From contig NZ_GL379771.1 in the NCBI RefSeq assembly GCF_000143765.1, positions 124,001-188,000 of the forward strand: DNA of 64,000 bases, read 5' to 3'. The notes under the pieces are model-generated. The model saw only the letters and a program-made list of their open reading frames with translations. It had not been told where the DNA came from and ran no database searches. The DNA comes from Sphingobacterium spiritivorum ATCC 33861. GTDB lineage: Bacteria; Bacteroidota; Bacteroidia; Sphingobacteriales; Sphingobacteriaceae. The stretch's first letter is position 1. Every line of letters begins with the position of its first letter. The position numbers and the translations under genes are program-made. Below, in pieces: positions 44,122-53,424 of the stretch.

Positions 44122-45029
44122 TATTTAAATGGAATAAAATTTAACAATAATACCAGCTGTGTAACCGGTAAATAAATAAATGATGTAAACATCACTCTCT
44201 TTGCAGAACCAATGCTCTGCTCTGCCAAATGCTTATAACCATACCAGGCAAACATCAATCCGCCCAATAAGGAAACAATCGTAAATATCCATCCGCCAAA
44301 ACCGAAATACATCGGTAGGAAACCTACCGGAATCATCAGTACTGCAGATATAAACAACATCCAGGCTGACACACGGTCACGTTCCTTGGTTGGCAAAAGT
44401 CTGAATCCTGCTTTTTTGTAGTCATCATCCGCTACCCAGGCAATAGCCCAGAAATGCGGAAACTGCCAAACGAACTGGATAACAAACAATACCAGCGGAG
44501 TAATCACGACTGCAGCTTCACTGATTGCTGCATATTCCAGACCAAATCCAGCCGATTTGAAAGCTGCATAGTAACCGATAAGCGGAGGTAATGCTCCCGG
44601 AAATGCGCCTACAAAAACAGCAATAGGAGATTTTTGCTTCAGAGGTGTATAGACAAAGGCATATAGAAAAATTGAAAAAACAGAAAGTAAACCTGCTATA
44701 AAATTCAATTTGACTAAGATCAGAGTTCCGAAGATTCCCATGAAAAGACTTAAGACCAACGCCTGACCTGTAGTCATACGACCTGCAGGAAGCGGACGAT
44801 CCTCTGTACGTGTCATGAGCTTATCCAGATCCTTTTCGATGATCTCATTAAAGCCATTAGCTGCACCTGTTACAAAAAAACCTCCAATGGTTAACAGTAA
44901 CCAGTTAAACCAAATTATTTCACCCTGTTGCGTAGCTCCGATCAAAAATGAGATAGAGGCTGAAAATACAACAGTTAACGTTAATCTTAATTTGACAAGT
45001 TTGTTAAAATCAGAAATAAACTGTTTCAT
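44121..45029 (-). CDS. ctaB: Heme O synthase (protoheme IX farnesyltransferase)
   Basis: 302 aa, UbiA-type prenyltransferase with about nine helices. The first acid-rich motif lies in GAANGFNEIIEKDLDKLMTR (about 56-75) and RTEDRPLPAGRMT follows; the second is around VADDDYKKAGFRLLP. It adds a farnesyl group to heme B, giving heme O, the substrate of CtaA. Within the oxidase operon, between ctaA and subunit III. Confidence 0.94.
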   Translation of the reverse strand: MKQFISDFNKLVKLRLTLTVVFSASISFLIGATQQGEIIWFNWLLLTIGGFFVTGAANGFNEIIEKDLDKLMTRTEDRPLPAGRMTTGQALVLSLFMGIFGTLILVKLNFIAGLLSVFSIFLYAFVYTPLKQKSPIAVFVGAFPGALPPLIGYYAAFKSAGFGLEYAAISEAAVVITPLVLFVIQFVWQFPHFWAIAWVADDDYKKAGFRLLPTKERDRVSAWMLFISAVLMIPVGFLPMYFGFGGWIFTIVSLLGGLMFAWYGYKHLAEQSIGSAKRVMFTSFIYLPVTQLVLLLNFIPFK

Positions 45030-45114
45030 CTAACATTCCTCCCTTTCTTATTAGAAGTATGGAAGTGAACTCCACTACACGATCTTATATCTAATATTAA
45101 CATTACGTCTTCTA

Positions 45115-46158
45115 CTATCTTTTAAATTTTGAAAGCAACAACATCAAATAATATTGCGCTCCGAAAAGCAAACTGGCAATTACCAGATGCGTGGTCTGTG
45201 CAAAAGCAGGCACATCAAAGCGTGCCAATACGATCCCCGACCCCATCTGTATAAGGACCAGAATAAACATAATCCATGCGTACTTAGCTTGTCTGGATAG
45301 TTTACTAAATCTTGATTTGACCAGAAAAAACAACACCAGTACCAAACCAAAGGTAACATATCCGAGTATTCTATGAATATCAAAGTGCGATCCTATCGAA
45401 CTGATCCATTCATTGCGTGGAACGCCGGTATCTCCTAAGTGATCTATACGCTCCCTTACTTCTGTTCCGAATACAACCTGTACCAGCATGATGATCAGTG
45501 AAAAAGCAGCTAATAGCTTAAATCCTTTAAACTGATGATTGATCAATATATTTTTATTTCGCAGTGTTGTCGCTTTGTAATAGGTATAAATACTTATTCC
45601 GACAATCAAAAGAGCTAAAAGCATATGAACTGTAATCACCCAGGGCATCAGATTTGTGGATACCACAATTGATCCCAGCCACGCCTGCAGTACCACTACA
45701 AAAAGATTAAGAACGCTCCAAAAGACTATGGATTTTTTTGACTTGATATAGGTAAAAGAGAAGATTGCAGAAAATAACAGGAAGAAACCGGAAACAACTC
45801 CTACGAGACGATTCACATATTCTGTCCATGTCTTGGCAACATTAAATTCCTCGTGAACAAGAATACTTTTATCTGTACGGATTTGTTCTGCTTTATCCGG
45901 AAATCCAAAGAATTCAACCATTTTTGCAAACCGTTGGTTCTTCCTGGCTCTGCCTTCCACATAATGCTGCTCGTAACCTGCCGGTAACTGTGAAACATCA
46001 GTGGGTGGAATAATCTGATTAAAGCACTTAGGCCAATCCGGACATCCCATTCCAGATCCGGTACTTCTTACAATTCCTCCAGCTGTGATTACCAAAAACA
46101 ATACTATGATGGTAATCGCATTTGTTCTAATAAAACGCTTTTCAGCAGCTGGATACAT
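45115..46158 (-). CDS. ctaA: Heme A synthase (COX15/CtaA family)
   Basis: 347 aa with eight helices. Heme-ligand histidines are visible in LVHEEFNVAKTWTEYVNRL, VITVHMLLALL, FDIHRILGYVTFG and AQTTHLVIASLL. It converts heme O to heme A by hydroxylation of the C8 methyl. The 56-bp spacer before its ATG holds two overlapping hairpins. Fifth-from-head cluster with ctaB, so the operon makes both the oxidase and its cofactor. Confidence 0.93.
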   Translation of the reverse strand: MYPAAEKRFIRTNAITIIVLFLVITAGGIVRSTGSGMGCPDWPKCFNQIIPPTDVSQLPAGYEQHYVEGRARKNQRFAKMVEFFGFPDKAEQIRTDKSILVHEEFNVAKTWTEYVNRLVGVVSGFFLLFSAIFSFTYIKSKKSIVFWSVLNLFVVVLQAWLGSIVVSTNLMPWVITVHMLLALLIVGISIYTYYKATTLRNKNILINHQFKGFKLLAAFSLIIMLVQVVFGTEVRERIDHLGDTGVPRNEWISSIGSHFDIHRILGYVTFGLVLVLFFLVKSRFSKLSRQAKYAWIMFILVLIQMGSGIVLARFDVPAFAQTTHLVIASLLFGAQYYLMLLLSKFKR

Positions 46159-46167
46159 ATCTATCTT

Positions 46168-46220
46168 TTAACCTCTATATATTTAAGAGGGTATAGAGGG
46201 TTAAGCTTATGCGCTTAACC
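46168..46220 (-). promoter_or_regulatory. Two overlapping, mutually exclusive hairpins between ctaD and ctaA
   Basis: Hairpin 1: GGTTAAGC (46199-46206) and GCTTAACC (46213-46220) around the ctaD stop codon. Hairpin 2: TTAACCTCTATA (46168-46179) and TATAGAGGGTTAA (46192-46204) ending 10 nt before the ctaA start. They share 46199-46204, so only one can form at a time. No T-run follows either, so they look more like translational control than termination. Confidence 0.45.
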
Positions 46221-48092
46221 TTCTACAATCTCTCTGTTATTCTCTTTATTCCATTGTTCCTGAATACGAACAGCTTCTTCATTACCTTCAAAATCGTGAG
46301 GCAGGTTAGAGCTCATTGTTTCAGAGAAAGGAACATTCTGAGGAATGAAATCCTGATCATGACCAGGTTTACTGTAATCATATGGCCAACGGTGTACTGT
46401 AGGAATCTCTCCAGGCCAGTTACCGTGAATATGCTCAACAGGAGTAGTCCATTCCAATGTATTTGAATTCCATGGATTCTGAGGAGCCTTCTTACCAAAA
46501 ACGATTGAAGAGAAGAAGTTCCATAAGAACGCAATCTGTCCAAGACCGGCAATGATAGCAGCCCATGTGATTAACAAGTTAACAGAAACCCATTTCTCCA
46601 TGAAAGGGAATTCTGTAAAAGCATAGTAACGACGAGGAACACCATCAATACCCATAAAGTGCATCGGGAAGAAAACCAGGTAAGCGCCAATGAATGTCAA
46701 CCAGAAGTGTAGATAACCCAATTTAGGATTCATCATCTTTCCGAACATCTTAGGATACCAGTGGTACACACCACACAACATACCAAAGATAGAAGCAGAT
46801 CCCATTACTAAGTGGAAGTGAGCAACTACGAAATAGGTATCGTGTAAGTTGATATCTAAAGCAGCGTTACCTAAGAATAATCCTGTCAAACCACCAGAGA
46901 TAAAGAATGAAACCATTCCGATCGCAAACATCATAGCTGGAGTGAAACGGATGTTACCTCTCCATAATGTAGCCAGGTAGTTGAAGGCTTTTACCGCTGA
47001 AGGAACCGCAATAATCAAAGTTGTGATCATAAATACTCCTCCTAAGAACGGATTCATACCTGTCACAAACATGTGGTGACCCCATACGATAAATGATAAT
47101 ACAGTAATACCTACCAAGGAGTAAACCATCGCATGGTAACCAAAGATCGGCTTGCGTGAGTTCGTAGAAATTACTTCAGAAGTCAGACCTAATGCAGGCA
47201 TAACAACGATATATACCTCAGGGTGACCTAAGAACCAGAACAAGTGCTGGAACAAGATCGGAGAACCACCTTCATTAGGTAATACTTCTCCCTGAACAAC
47301 TAAATCTGAAAGGTAGAATGATGTACCTGCACTACGGTCAAAAATAAGTAACACTACTGCGGATACCAATACCGGGAAAGATAAGAGACCTACGATAGCT
47401 GTTAAGAAGAAAGACCATACTGTCAAAGGCATTTTCCAGAGATCCATACCTTTTGTACGCATGTTCAATACTGTACTGATATAATTTACACCACCCATTA
47501 CCTGAGAAGCTATAAACAATGTCATACTTACTAACCATAATGTCATACCTAAGCCCGATCCAGAGATCGCTTTAGGAACTGCAGACAATGGCGGGTATAC
47601 GGTCCATCCTGAAGATGCAGGTCCGCTTTCGATAAAGAAAGAAGCAACCATGATCACACAAGCTACGAAGAAGAACCAGTATGAAAGCATATTCATAAAC
47701 GGAGATGCCATATCACGGGCACCAATCTGATAAGGAATCAGTAAGTTACTGAATGTACCGGAAAGACCTGCTGTCAATACGAAGAATACCATCATCGTAC
47801 CGTGGATGGTTACTAAGGATAGGAAAAACTCAGGACGTATACGACCTCCTTCAGCCCATTTACCTAAGAAAACTTCTAAGATTGGAAACTCTTTATCCGG
47901 CCAAGCGAGCTGGATACGGAACAATATCGATAATACCATGGCAAAAACTGCCATAATAATACCAGTGATCAAGAATTGCTTGGCAATCATCTTGTGATCC
48001 ATGCTAAATACATATTTAGACAGGAACGACTCTTGATGATGTCCGTGCGAATCGTGATGGTCTGCGCTATGCGATATAACTGTACTTGACAT
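46215..48092 (-). CDS. ctaD: Cytochrome c oxidase subunit I
   Basis: 625 aa, twelve-plus helices. The N-terminus is His-rich (HSADHHDSHGHHQES). Low-spin heme ligand in TIHGTMMVFFVL; D-channel aspartate in IGARDMASPF; CuB histidine and cross-linked tyrosine in FLGHPEVYI with the glutamate of A1-type oxidases; HH in WGHHMFVTG; heme a3/a ligands in LHDTYFVVAHFHLVMG. So an A1-type heme-copper oxidase that reduces oxygen to water and pumps protons. Partner of the coxB gene, 28 bp upstream. Confidence 0.97.
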   Translation of the reverse strand: MSSTVISHSADHHDSHGHHQESFLSKYVFSMDHKMIAKQFLITGIIMAVFAMVLSILFRIQLAWPDKEFPILEVFLGKWAEGGRIRPEFFLSLVTIHGTMMVFFVLTAGLSGTFSNLLIPYQIGARDMASPFMNMLSYWFFFVACVIMVASFFIESGPASSGWTVYPPLSAVPKAISGSGLGMTLWLVSMTLFIASQVMGGVNYISTVLNMRTKGMDLWKMPLTVWSFFLTAIVGLLSFPVLVSAVVLLIFDRSAGTSFYLSDLVVQGEVLPNEGGSPILFQHLFWFLGHPEVYIVVMPALGLTSEVISTNSRKPIFGYHAMVYSLVGITVLSFIVWGHHMFVTGMNPFLGGVFMITTLIIAVPSAVKAFNYLATLWRGNIRFTPAMMFAIGMVSFFISGGLTGLFLGNAALDINLHDTYFVVAHFHLVMGSASIFGMLCGVYHWYPKMFGKMMNPKLGYLHFWLTFIGAYLVFFPMHFMGIDGVPRRYYAFTEFPFMEKWVSVNLLITWAAIIAGLGQIAFLWNFFSSIVFGKKAPQNPWNSNTLEWTTPVEHIHGNWPGEIPTVHRWPYDYSKPGHDQDFIPQNVPFSETMSSNLPHDFEGNEEAVRIQEQWNKENNREIVEG

Positions 48093-48120
48093 ATTATTTT
48101 TTAAAAATTCTTAATACAAA

Positions 48121-49452
48121 TTATTTCAATGAAGCTGTTTTGATAACTTCTTCTTTACTTTCTTTTGAATCTTTTGCAGCAAATTCTTTCTGCAGATCTT
48201 CATTAAAGTATTTATTCTGGGTACTCAACCACTCTTTATACTCTTTCTCTGTCACAACTATCACTTTCTTCTGCATATTGTAGTGACCGGAACCACAGAT
48301 CTTGTTACAAAGCATCACATAGTCATACTTAGGGTCATTCATACGTTCGCGCATTTCAGCAGTAGTCACTGTTGGAGTGAACTGGAAATAGTTCGTCATT
48401 CCCGGTACAGCATTGATCTGAACACGGAAATCAGGAATAAAGAACGAGTGAATAATATCTTTGGAAATGATATGGAAACGTACAGATTTATTTACCGGAA
48501 GAACGATGTCACTTCCCTGAATATCATCCCATGAATTTTTGTCATTGAAGTCGATACCGTATGGATTTGTCGGTGTCGTCATTTTATAATTACGTTTACC
48601 GATCTGGCCGTCAGCTCCCGGATAACGTACAGACCATAAGAACTGCTCGCCTAATACTTCTACCTGCAGTGCAGATTTTTGAAGATCTTCAGGAACATTA
48701 GTAATGGTTCTCCAGGTAAAGAAACCAAATAATACCAATACAGTTAATACCACAGCTGGAACGATTGTCCAGATTTTCTCAATAGTATTGTTATGCGGAT
48801 AGTAGTAAGCCTGACGCTTAACACGCATTCTGTAGATAAACGGAAATGTTAATAATAAAAGGTGCGTAAGTACCAGTACAATCGTAATGATCACTGTAGT
48901 GATGATAAACATATTATCAATCAGCTTACCGTGCTCCGTCACAGCATCTCGCCATGCCCAGCTTCCCCATACGCTATATCCGTAATACACTCCCCAAAGG
49001 AAGAATACCAGAAATATTAGGAATAGAATAGATTGTAAATTATTACCGGCTAATGGATTGTATTTACCATTCATCTTTTTCACTAACTCGTATAGAGATA
49101 GCACTTTTCCAACTACTGCTACTACAGTACATATAGCGAAGAAAAGTAAGATGTAATACGTCAGGTTTTTGTAAACCTGAGGATCAATTTTTTTGACCTC
49201 TTCTACTGCCGGCTTACTGGAAGACGTAGAAGAAGAAGATACAGCAGCACCCGCTGCAGTTGAATCTGCTGCTACAGAAGAAGCAGAGTCTACTTTAGCT
49301 GAATCCGCAGGAGCAGCTACCGCAGTGGTCTTTGCTGCCGAATCAGCAGCAGTTGTATCTTGACTTGCAAAGGTAGGAGTCGACAGGGACAATCCTAGTG
49401 CAAGCACACAACCCATTATGGATCTGAATCTGTTATGTAATTTGAATTTCAT
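48121..49452 (-). CDS. coxB: Cytochrome c oxidase subunit II
   Basis: 443 aa. A signal peptide (cleavage about 29) is followed by an Ala/Ser/Thr-rich low-complexity linker (about 32-85), then membrane helices (about 90-115, 140-160, 175-205) and the cupredoxin domain. CuA ligands are in MLCNKICGSGHYNMQ (near residue 384), with HSFFIPDF upstream supplying the first histidine. There is no fused cytochrome c domain, so electrons should come from an Act cytochrome. The linker length is unusual compared with typical CoxB. Confidence 0.93.
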   Translation of the reverse strand: MKFKLHNRFRSIMGCVLALGLSLSTPTFASQDTTAADSAAKTTAVAAPADSAKVDSASSVAADSTAAGAAVSSSSTSSSKPAVEEVKKIDPQVYKNLTYYILLFFAICTVVAVVGKVLSLYELVKKMNGKYNPLAGNNLQSILFLIFLVFFLWGVYYGYSVWGSWAWRDAVTEHGKLIDNMFIITTVIITIVLVLTHLLLLTFPFIYRMRVKRQAYYYPHNNTIEKIWTIVPAVVLTVLVLFGFFTWRTITNVPEDLQKSALQVEVLGEQFLWSVRYPGADGQIGKRNYKMTTPTNPYGIDFNDKNSWDDIQGSDIVLPVNKSVRFHIISKDIIHSFFIPDFRVQINAVPGMTNYFQFTPTVTTAEMRERMNDPKYDYVMLCNKICGSGHYNMQKKVIVVTEKEYKEWLSTQNKYFNEDLQKEFAAKDSKESKEEVIKTASLK

Positions 49453-49496
49453 TTCTTATTATAACGTTATAACGTAATATCGTGTTGATTAGAAAC

Positions 49497-50732
49497 CTAT
49501 ATCTGATGATTTAAACTCTCTTCTAAGAATGGATGGTGTTTCGGCACCAAGGCATGCTTGCTCAACTTAGACATTACCAAGAAAGTAAATAAGCCAACAA
49601 AACCGATTGCTGTTCCCACTTCGATAAAACCGAAACCAGGATGATTGTCGACTGTTCCAGGCATGATCATGATATAATAATCTAACCAATGACCCAAAAG
49701 AAGTACAATACATACGAACAACATCATATTTTGCTTACGCTTAGCATCACGATCCATTAATAATAAAACCGGAGATACAAAGTTAATCAATATATTAAGC
49801 CAAAACCAAGGTTTGTACTCTGGTTCCCATCTTTTGTAGAAATAAACGGTTTCCTCAGGAATGTTGGAATACCAGATCAGCATGAACTGTGCAAACCATA
49901 CATAAGTCCAGAAGATAGAAAATCCGAAGATCAGTTTACCCAAATCGTGTAAATGATTTTCATTAACCCATGCCAGGTATCCTGCTTTCTTTACCAGAAT
50001 CAGAATAATAGCAATTGTAGCCAGTCCGCTCACCCACATTGCTGCGAAATTGTACCAACCGAACATAGTTGAAAACCAGTGTGCTTCTAAAGACATGATC
50101 GTGTCAAACGCCCAGATAGGAGTTGTGAACCCGAATACTACCAGAAAGATCGCAGACAATTTGAATGTTTTTTTGTAAGAATTCAAACTACCTTCTAAAT
50201 CTTCTTTATATGATAATTTTGTCAAAATAAAGGCAAAGATACTATATGATCCCATAAAAAGGATCTGGCGTACCAAAAATAACGGTACATTTAAGAATGT
50301 AGATTTACCGGCAATCAGTGCATCGTAGTTAGGACTGTTCGGATCAGTCAATCCGTGTCCGGCCCAGTGGTGATACAAAGAGTGTGAGTTCAGACCTGCA
50401 GCAATGATAATAAACAATACAAGAGCTGCTATTGGCAAAACACTTCCCATAGCCTGAGGAATACGGATAAGACCTGCAGACCAGGCGGATTGTGTAACAC
50501 TCTGAAGAGCTACGAAAAAAGCTCCTGCAGCGCATACACAGGTAAAATAATAACCCATCAATAATAGGTTGGCATACGTGCGTTCTGTCGTATGTGAATC
50601 ACCAGCAAACAAACCATAGGCGATTGCCACTAATCCAATAACGATAGCGATAATGCTAAACACCTTTGCTTTCCCGCCGAAAGCAAATCGTTCGCTAAAA
50701 TTATAATCGTGATGATGACTGTGAGTTCCCAT
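49497..50732 (-). CDS. actF: Alternative Complex III subunit ActF
   Basis: 411 aa, about ten membrane helices, His-rich start (GTHSHHHDYNF). It resembles ActC and the quinone-binding subunits of ACIII, and contains WVNENHLHDLGKLIFGFSIFWTY and WYSNIPEETVYFYKRW, typical of ActF. Located between the ActE cytochrome and the oxidase subunit II gene, which is the order of the known Bacteroidota ACIII-oxidase operon. Confidence 0.9.
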   Translation of the reverse strand: MGTHSHHHDYNFSERFAFGGKAKVFSIIAIVIGLVAIAYGLFAGDSHTTERTYANLLLMGYYFTCVCAAGAFFVALQSVTQSAWSAGLIRIPQAMGSVLPIAALVLFIIIAAGLNSHSLYHHWAGHGLTDPNSPNYDALIAGKSTFLNVPLFLVRQILFMGSYSIFAFILTKLSYKEDLEGSLNSYKKTFKLSAIFLVVFGFTTPIWAFDTIMSLEAHWFSTMFGWYNFAAMWVSGLATIAIILILVKKAGYLAWVNENHLHDLGKLIFGFSIFWTYVWFAQFMLIWYSNIPEETVYFYKRWEPEYKPWFWLNILINFVSPVLLLMDRDAKRKQNMMLFVCIVLLLGHWLDYYIMIMPGTVDNHPGFGFIEVGTAIGFVGLFTFLVMSKLSKHALVPKHHPFLEESLNHQI

Positions 50733-50751
50733 TTAATATATCGATGTTAGA

Positions 50752-51381
50752 TTATTTTTTCTGTAATTCATGAACATACATTACTACCTTCCAACGCTCA
50801 TCTGGCGAAAGTTGGGAAGCATGTGAGCCCATAGAGTTGTGTCCATAATAGATGGTATGATAAATTTTTCCATCTGTCAGATCGCTCATCAAACCACCGC
50901 GTGAGGAACTCGCTGCATCTGTTTTATGATAAGATGGCGGATTTGGAAAGTTTTCCAATTTACGTGTTCCACGTGAGTCCGTGATCTCTCTGTCTTTGGT
51001 GATAGATCCGTCTCCTTTACCTTCCGGTCCGTGACATACAGCACAGTATGTATTGAACAACGCTTGTCCATCTGCCAGATTAGCTTTGGTAACAGCCAAT
51101 GGATTGGTGACTTCTCTACCTGCACGTTCGTAATCTTCTAACGTATTAGCGTATTCGAATCTCACGAATCCAACAGGATTGGTGTGAGCCGGAGGAGTCT
51201 GAGCAGTTTGTTTATTTTTAAAATTCTCATTCGGTTGATCCGGATTATAACCGATCGGATCATACATATTACGAGAAAATTCCCAACCTGTACTACGTGT
51301 GGTGCCATCTCCACAAGCAGAAGCAACTGCTGCAAAAGCTAAGGCTGCACATACAGTTCCAAGAAAATTCTTCTTATTCAT
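50752..51381 (-). CDS. actE: Monoheme cytochrome c lipoprotein ActE
   Basis: About 209 aa from the ATG at 51381 (MNKKNFLGTVCAALAFAAVA); another ATG 7 codons upstream would deepen the overlap with actD. Lipobox ASAC marks a lipoprotein. One heme c site CAVCHG is near residue 117 and the distal methionine probably lies in NSMGSHASQLS. It carries electrons from ACIII towards the oxidase. It overlaps the end of actD by 8 bp. Confidence 0.9.
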   Translation of the reverse strand: MNKKNFLGTVCAALAFAAVASACGDGTTRSTGWEFSRNMYDPIGYNPDQPNENFKNKQTAQTPPAHTNPVGFVRFEYANTLEDYERAGREVTNPLAVTKANLADGQALFNTYCAVCHGPEGKGDGSITKDREITDSRGTRKLENFPNPPSYHKTDAASSSRGGLMSDLTDGKIYHTIYYGHNSMGSHASQLSPDERWKVVMYVHELQKK

Positions 51382-51910
51382 AGCTAACATATTTTCTTTC
51401 ATTGTATTTAACTTCTACTGCTCCTGCTTCTTTCAATAATGAATCGATCAATGCATGGTCAGCATTTTCATGAGCATCAATAGCAATTATAAAACGATCA
51501 TCTGTTGCTCTCAGATCCATGACACGCGGAGCACGTCCCGGAAACAAGTGGTTGCGGTAGAAAAACGTAGCTACCATACCAAGAGCACATAATAAAATAG
51601 TAACCTCAAATGTTACAGGAACAAAGTTAGGAAGAGGCATAGAAGGCTTTCCACCAATATTCATAGGCCAATCGTAAGCCATTGTGTAATACAATAAGCT
51701 AAAACCAAGAATGGTACCTGTAATTCCGAAACAAAATGCTGCGATTGGAAGACGTGATGGACGTACACCCAACTTAGCTTCTATACCGTGAATAGGCATA
51801 GGGGTAAAGCAATCGTAAATGCTGATATTATTTTTCTGCAATTTGTCTATCCCGTGCATCATATCGTCCGGGTCAGCAAAACTACCTAGTATATATTTTG
51901 TATTGCTCAT
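51374..51910 (-). CDS. actD: Alternative Complex III subunit ActD (DUF3341)
   Basis: 178 aa with two membrane helices (about 58-82 and 100-120) and a soluble part starting LGSFADPDDMMHGI, the DUF3341 hallmark. In ACIII structures ActD is a small integral subunit packed against ActC. Its 3' end overlaps actE. Confidence 0.9.
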   Translation of the reverse strand: MSNTKYILGSFADPDDMMHGIDKLQKNNISIYDCFTPMPIHGIEAKLGVRPSRLPIAAFCFGITGTILGFSLLYYTMAYDWPMNIGGKPSMPLPNFVPVTFEVTILLCALGMVATFFYRNHLFPGRAPRVMDLRATDDRFIIAIDAHENADHALIDSLLKEAGAVEVKYNERKYVSYE

Positions 51911-51915
51911 TGCTA

Positions 51916-53394
51916 TTATTTTTGTAACTCTTTAATATCCTGTTCAGTAACTGAATCGTATTTCTCCAATGACTCTCTGAAGAAAGCAACCTGCTCCTCA
52001 GGGAATGCACCTTCTTTAACCAATTTGGTTTTATGTTGTAAACTGGAGCTTTTCAGTAATAATTTCACCTCTGCTATCGCAATACCCGGTAAGAAACGTA
52101 AGAATAATAAGAACAGTGTGAAGAATAGACCGATCGATCCTACGAAAATACCTACGTCTGTCCATGTCGGGTAGAACATTGCCCAGGAAGAAGGAAGGTA
52201 ATCACGGTGTAAGGAAGTCACGATAATTACGAAACGCTCAAACCACATACCGATGTTCACGACAATTGAAAGTACCCATGAAATAGGAATACTGGTACGG
52301 ATCTTTTTGAACCAGAACAACTGAGGAGAGATCACGTTACACGTCATCATCGACCAGTACGCCCAGGCATAAGGACCTGCGATACGGTTTTCAAATGCAT
52401 ACATCTCAAATTCTGAACCCGAATACCATGCAATAAATAACTCGGTCAGGTAAGCGATACCAACGATAGAACCTGTGATCATGATAATCTTGTTCATCGC
52501 CTCGATGTGGAACATCGTGATATAATCTTCGAAGTTCATGACTTTACGAAGGATCAGCAATAATGTCTGTACCATCGCAAAACCTGAGAAGATCGCACCT
52601 GCCACGAAATATGGAGGGAAGATCGTTGTATGCCATCCCGGAATAACCGAAGTTGCAAAGTCCATGGATACAATGGTGTGTACCGAAAGTACAAGTGGAG
52701 TAGAGATACCTGCAAGGATCAAAGAAATGATCTCAAATCTCTGCCAGGTTTTTACTGAACCGTTCCATCCGAAAGATAATACTTTATAGACCTTTTGCTT
52801 CATTCCTGTAGCACGGTCACGTACAGTAGCGATATCCGGTAACAGACCACAGTACCAGAATACTAAGGAAACTGTGAAATATGTTGAGATCGCGAATGCA
52901 TCCCATACCAGTGGAGAGTTAAAGTTAACCCAAAGTGATCCGAATTGATTTGGTAACGGGAAGATCCAGTATGCTAACCATGGACGTCCCATGTGAGCTA
53001 CGACATAAGTAGCGGCACAGATAACGGCGAAGATTGTCATCGCCTCTGCAGAACGGTTAATCGAGTTACGCCAGTTTTGACGGAAGATTAACAATACTGC
53101 TGAAATCAGTGTACCTGCGTGACCGATACCTACCCACCATACGAAGTCGGTGATATCCCATGCCCAACCCACTGTTTTGTTAAGCCCCCAGGCACCGATA
53201 CCGGTCCAGAAGGTATAACTTACACTCACTACCCATAATAAAGCGCCAAGAGCTGCAACGGTAAAACCGATCCACCATGCTTTATTAGGTTTATTTTCAA
53301 CTGGCAGTAGAATATCATCCGTGATCTTAGCATAGGTGATATCACGACCAGTCATTAATGGTTCTCTTAATATTGATTCGTTATGCGATGACAT
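51916..53394 (-). CDS. actC: Alternative Complex III subunit ActC (NrfD/PsrC-type)
   Basis: 492 aa with ten membrane helices, family NrfD/polysulfide-reductase. It provides a quinol-binding site on the periplasmic side and faces the ActB iron-sulfur protein. Segments WAWDITDFVWWVGIGHAGTL and FPLPNQFGSLWVNFNSPLVWD are typical. 30 bp behind actB and 5 bp before actD. Confidence 0.93.
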   Translation of the reverse strand: MSSHNESILREPLMTGRDITYAKITDDILLPVENKPNKAWWIGFTVAALGALLWVVSVSYTFWTGIGAWGLNKTVGWAWDITDFVWWVGIGHAGTLISAVLLIFRQNWRNSINRSAEAMTIFAVICAATYVVAHMGRPWLAYWIFPLPNQFGSLWVNFNSPLVWDAFAISTYFTVSLVFWYCGLLPDIATVRDRATGMKQKVYKVLSFGWNGSVKTWQRFEIISLILAGISTPLVLSVHTIVSMDFATSVIPGWHTTIFPPYFVAGAIFSGFAMVQTLLLILRKVMNFEDYITMFHIEAMNKIIMITGSIVGIAYLTELFIAWYSGSEFEMYAFENRIAGPYAWAYWSMMTCNVISPQLFWFKKIRTSIPISWVLSIVVNIGMWFERFVIIVTSLHRDYLPSSWAMFYPTWTDVGIFVGSIGLFFTLFLLFLRFLPGIAIAEVKLLLKSSSLQHKTKLVKEGAFPEEQVAFFRESLEKYDSVTEQDIKELQK

Positions 53395-53424
53395 AGTTTT
53401 TTTTATTTCAAGTATTGAACAAGA

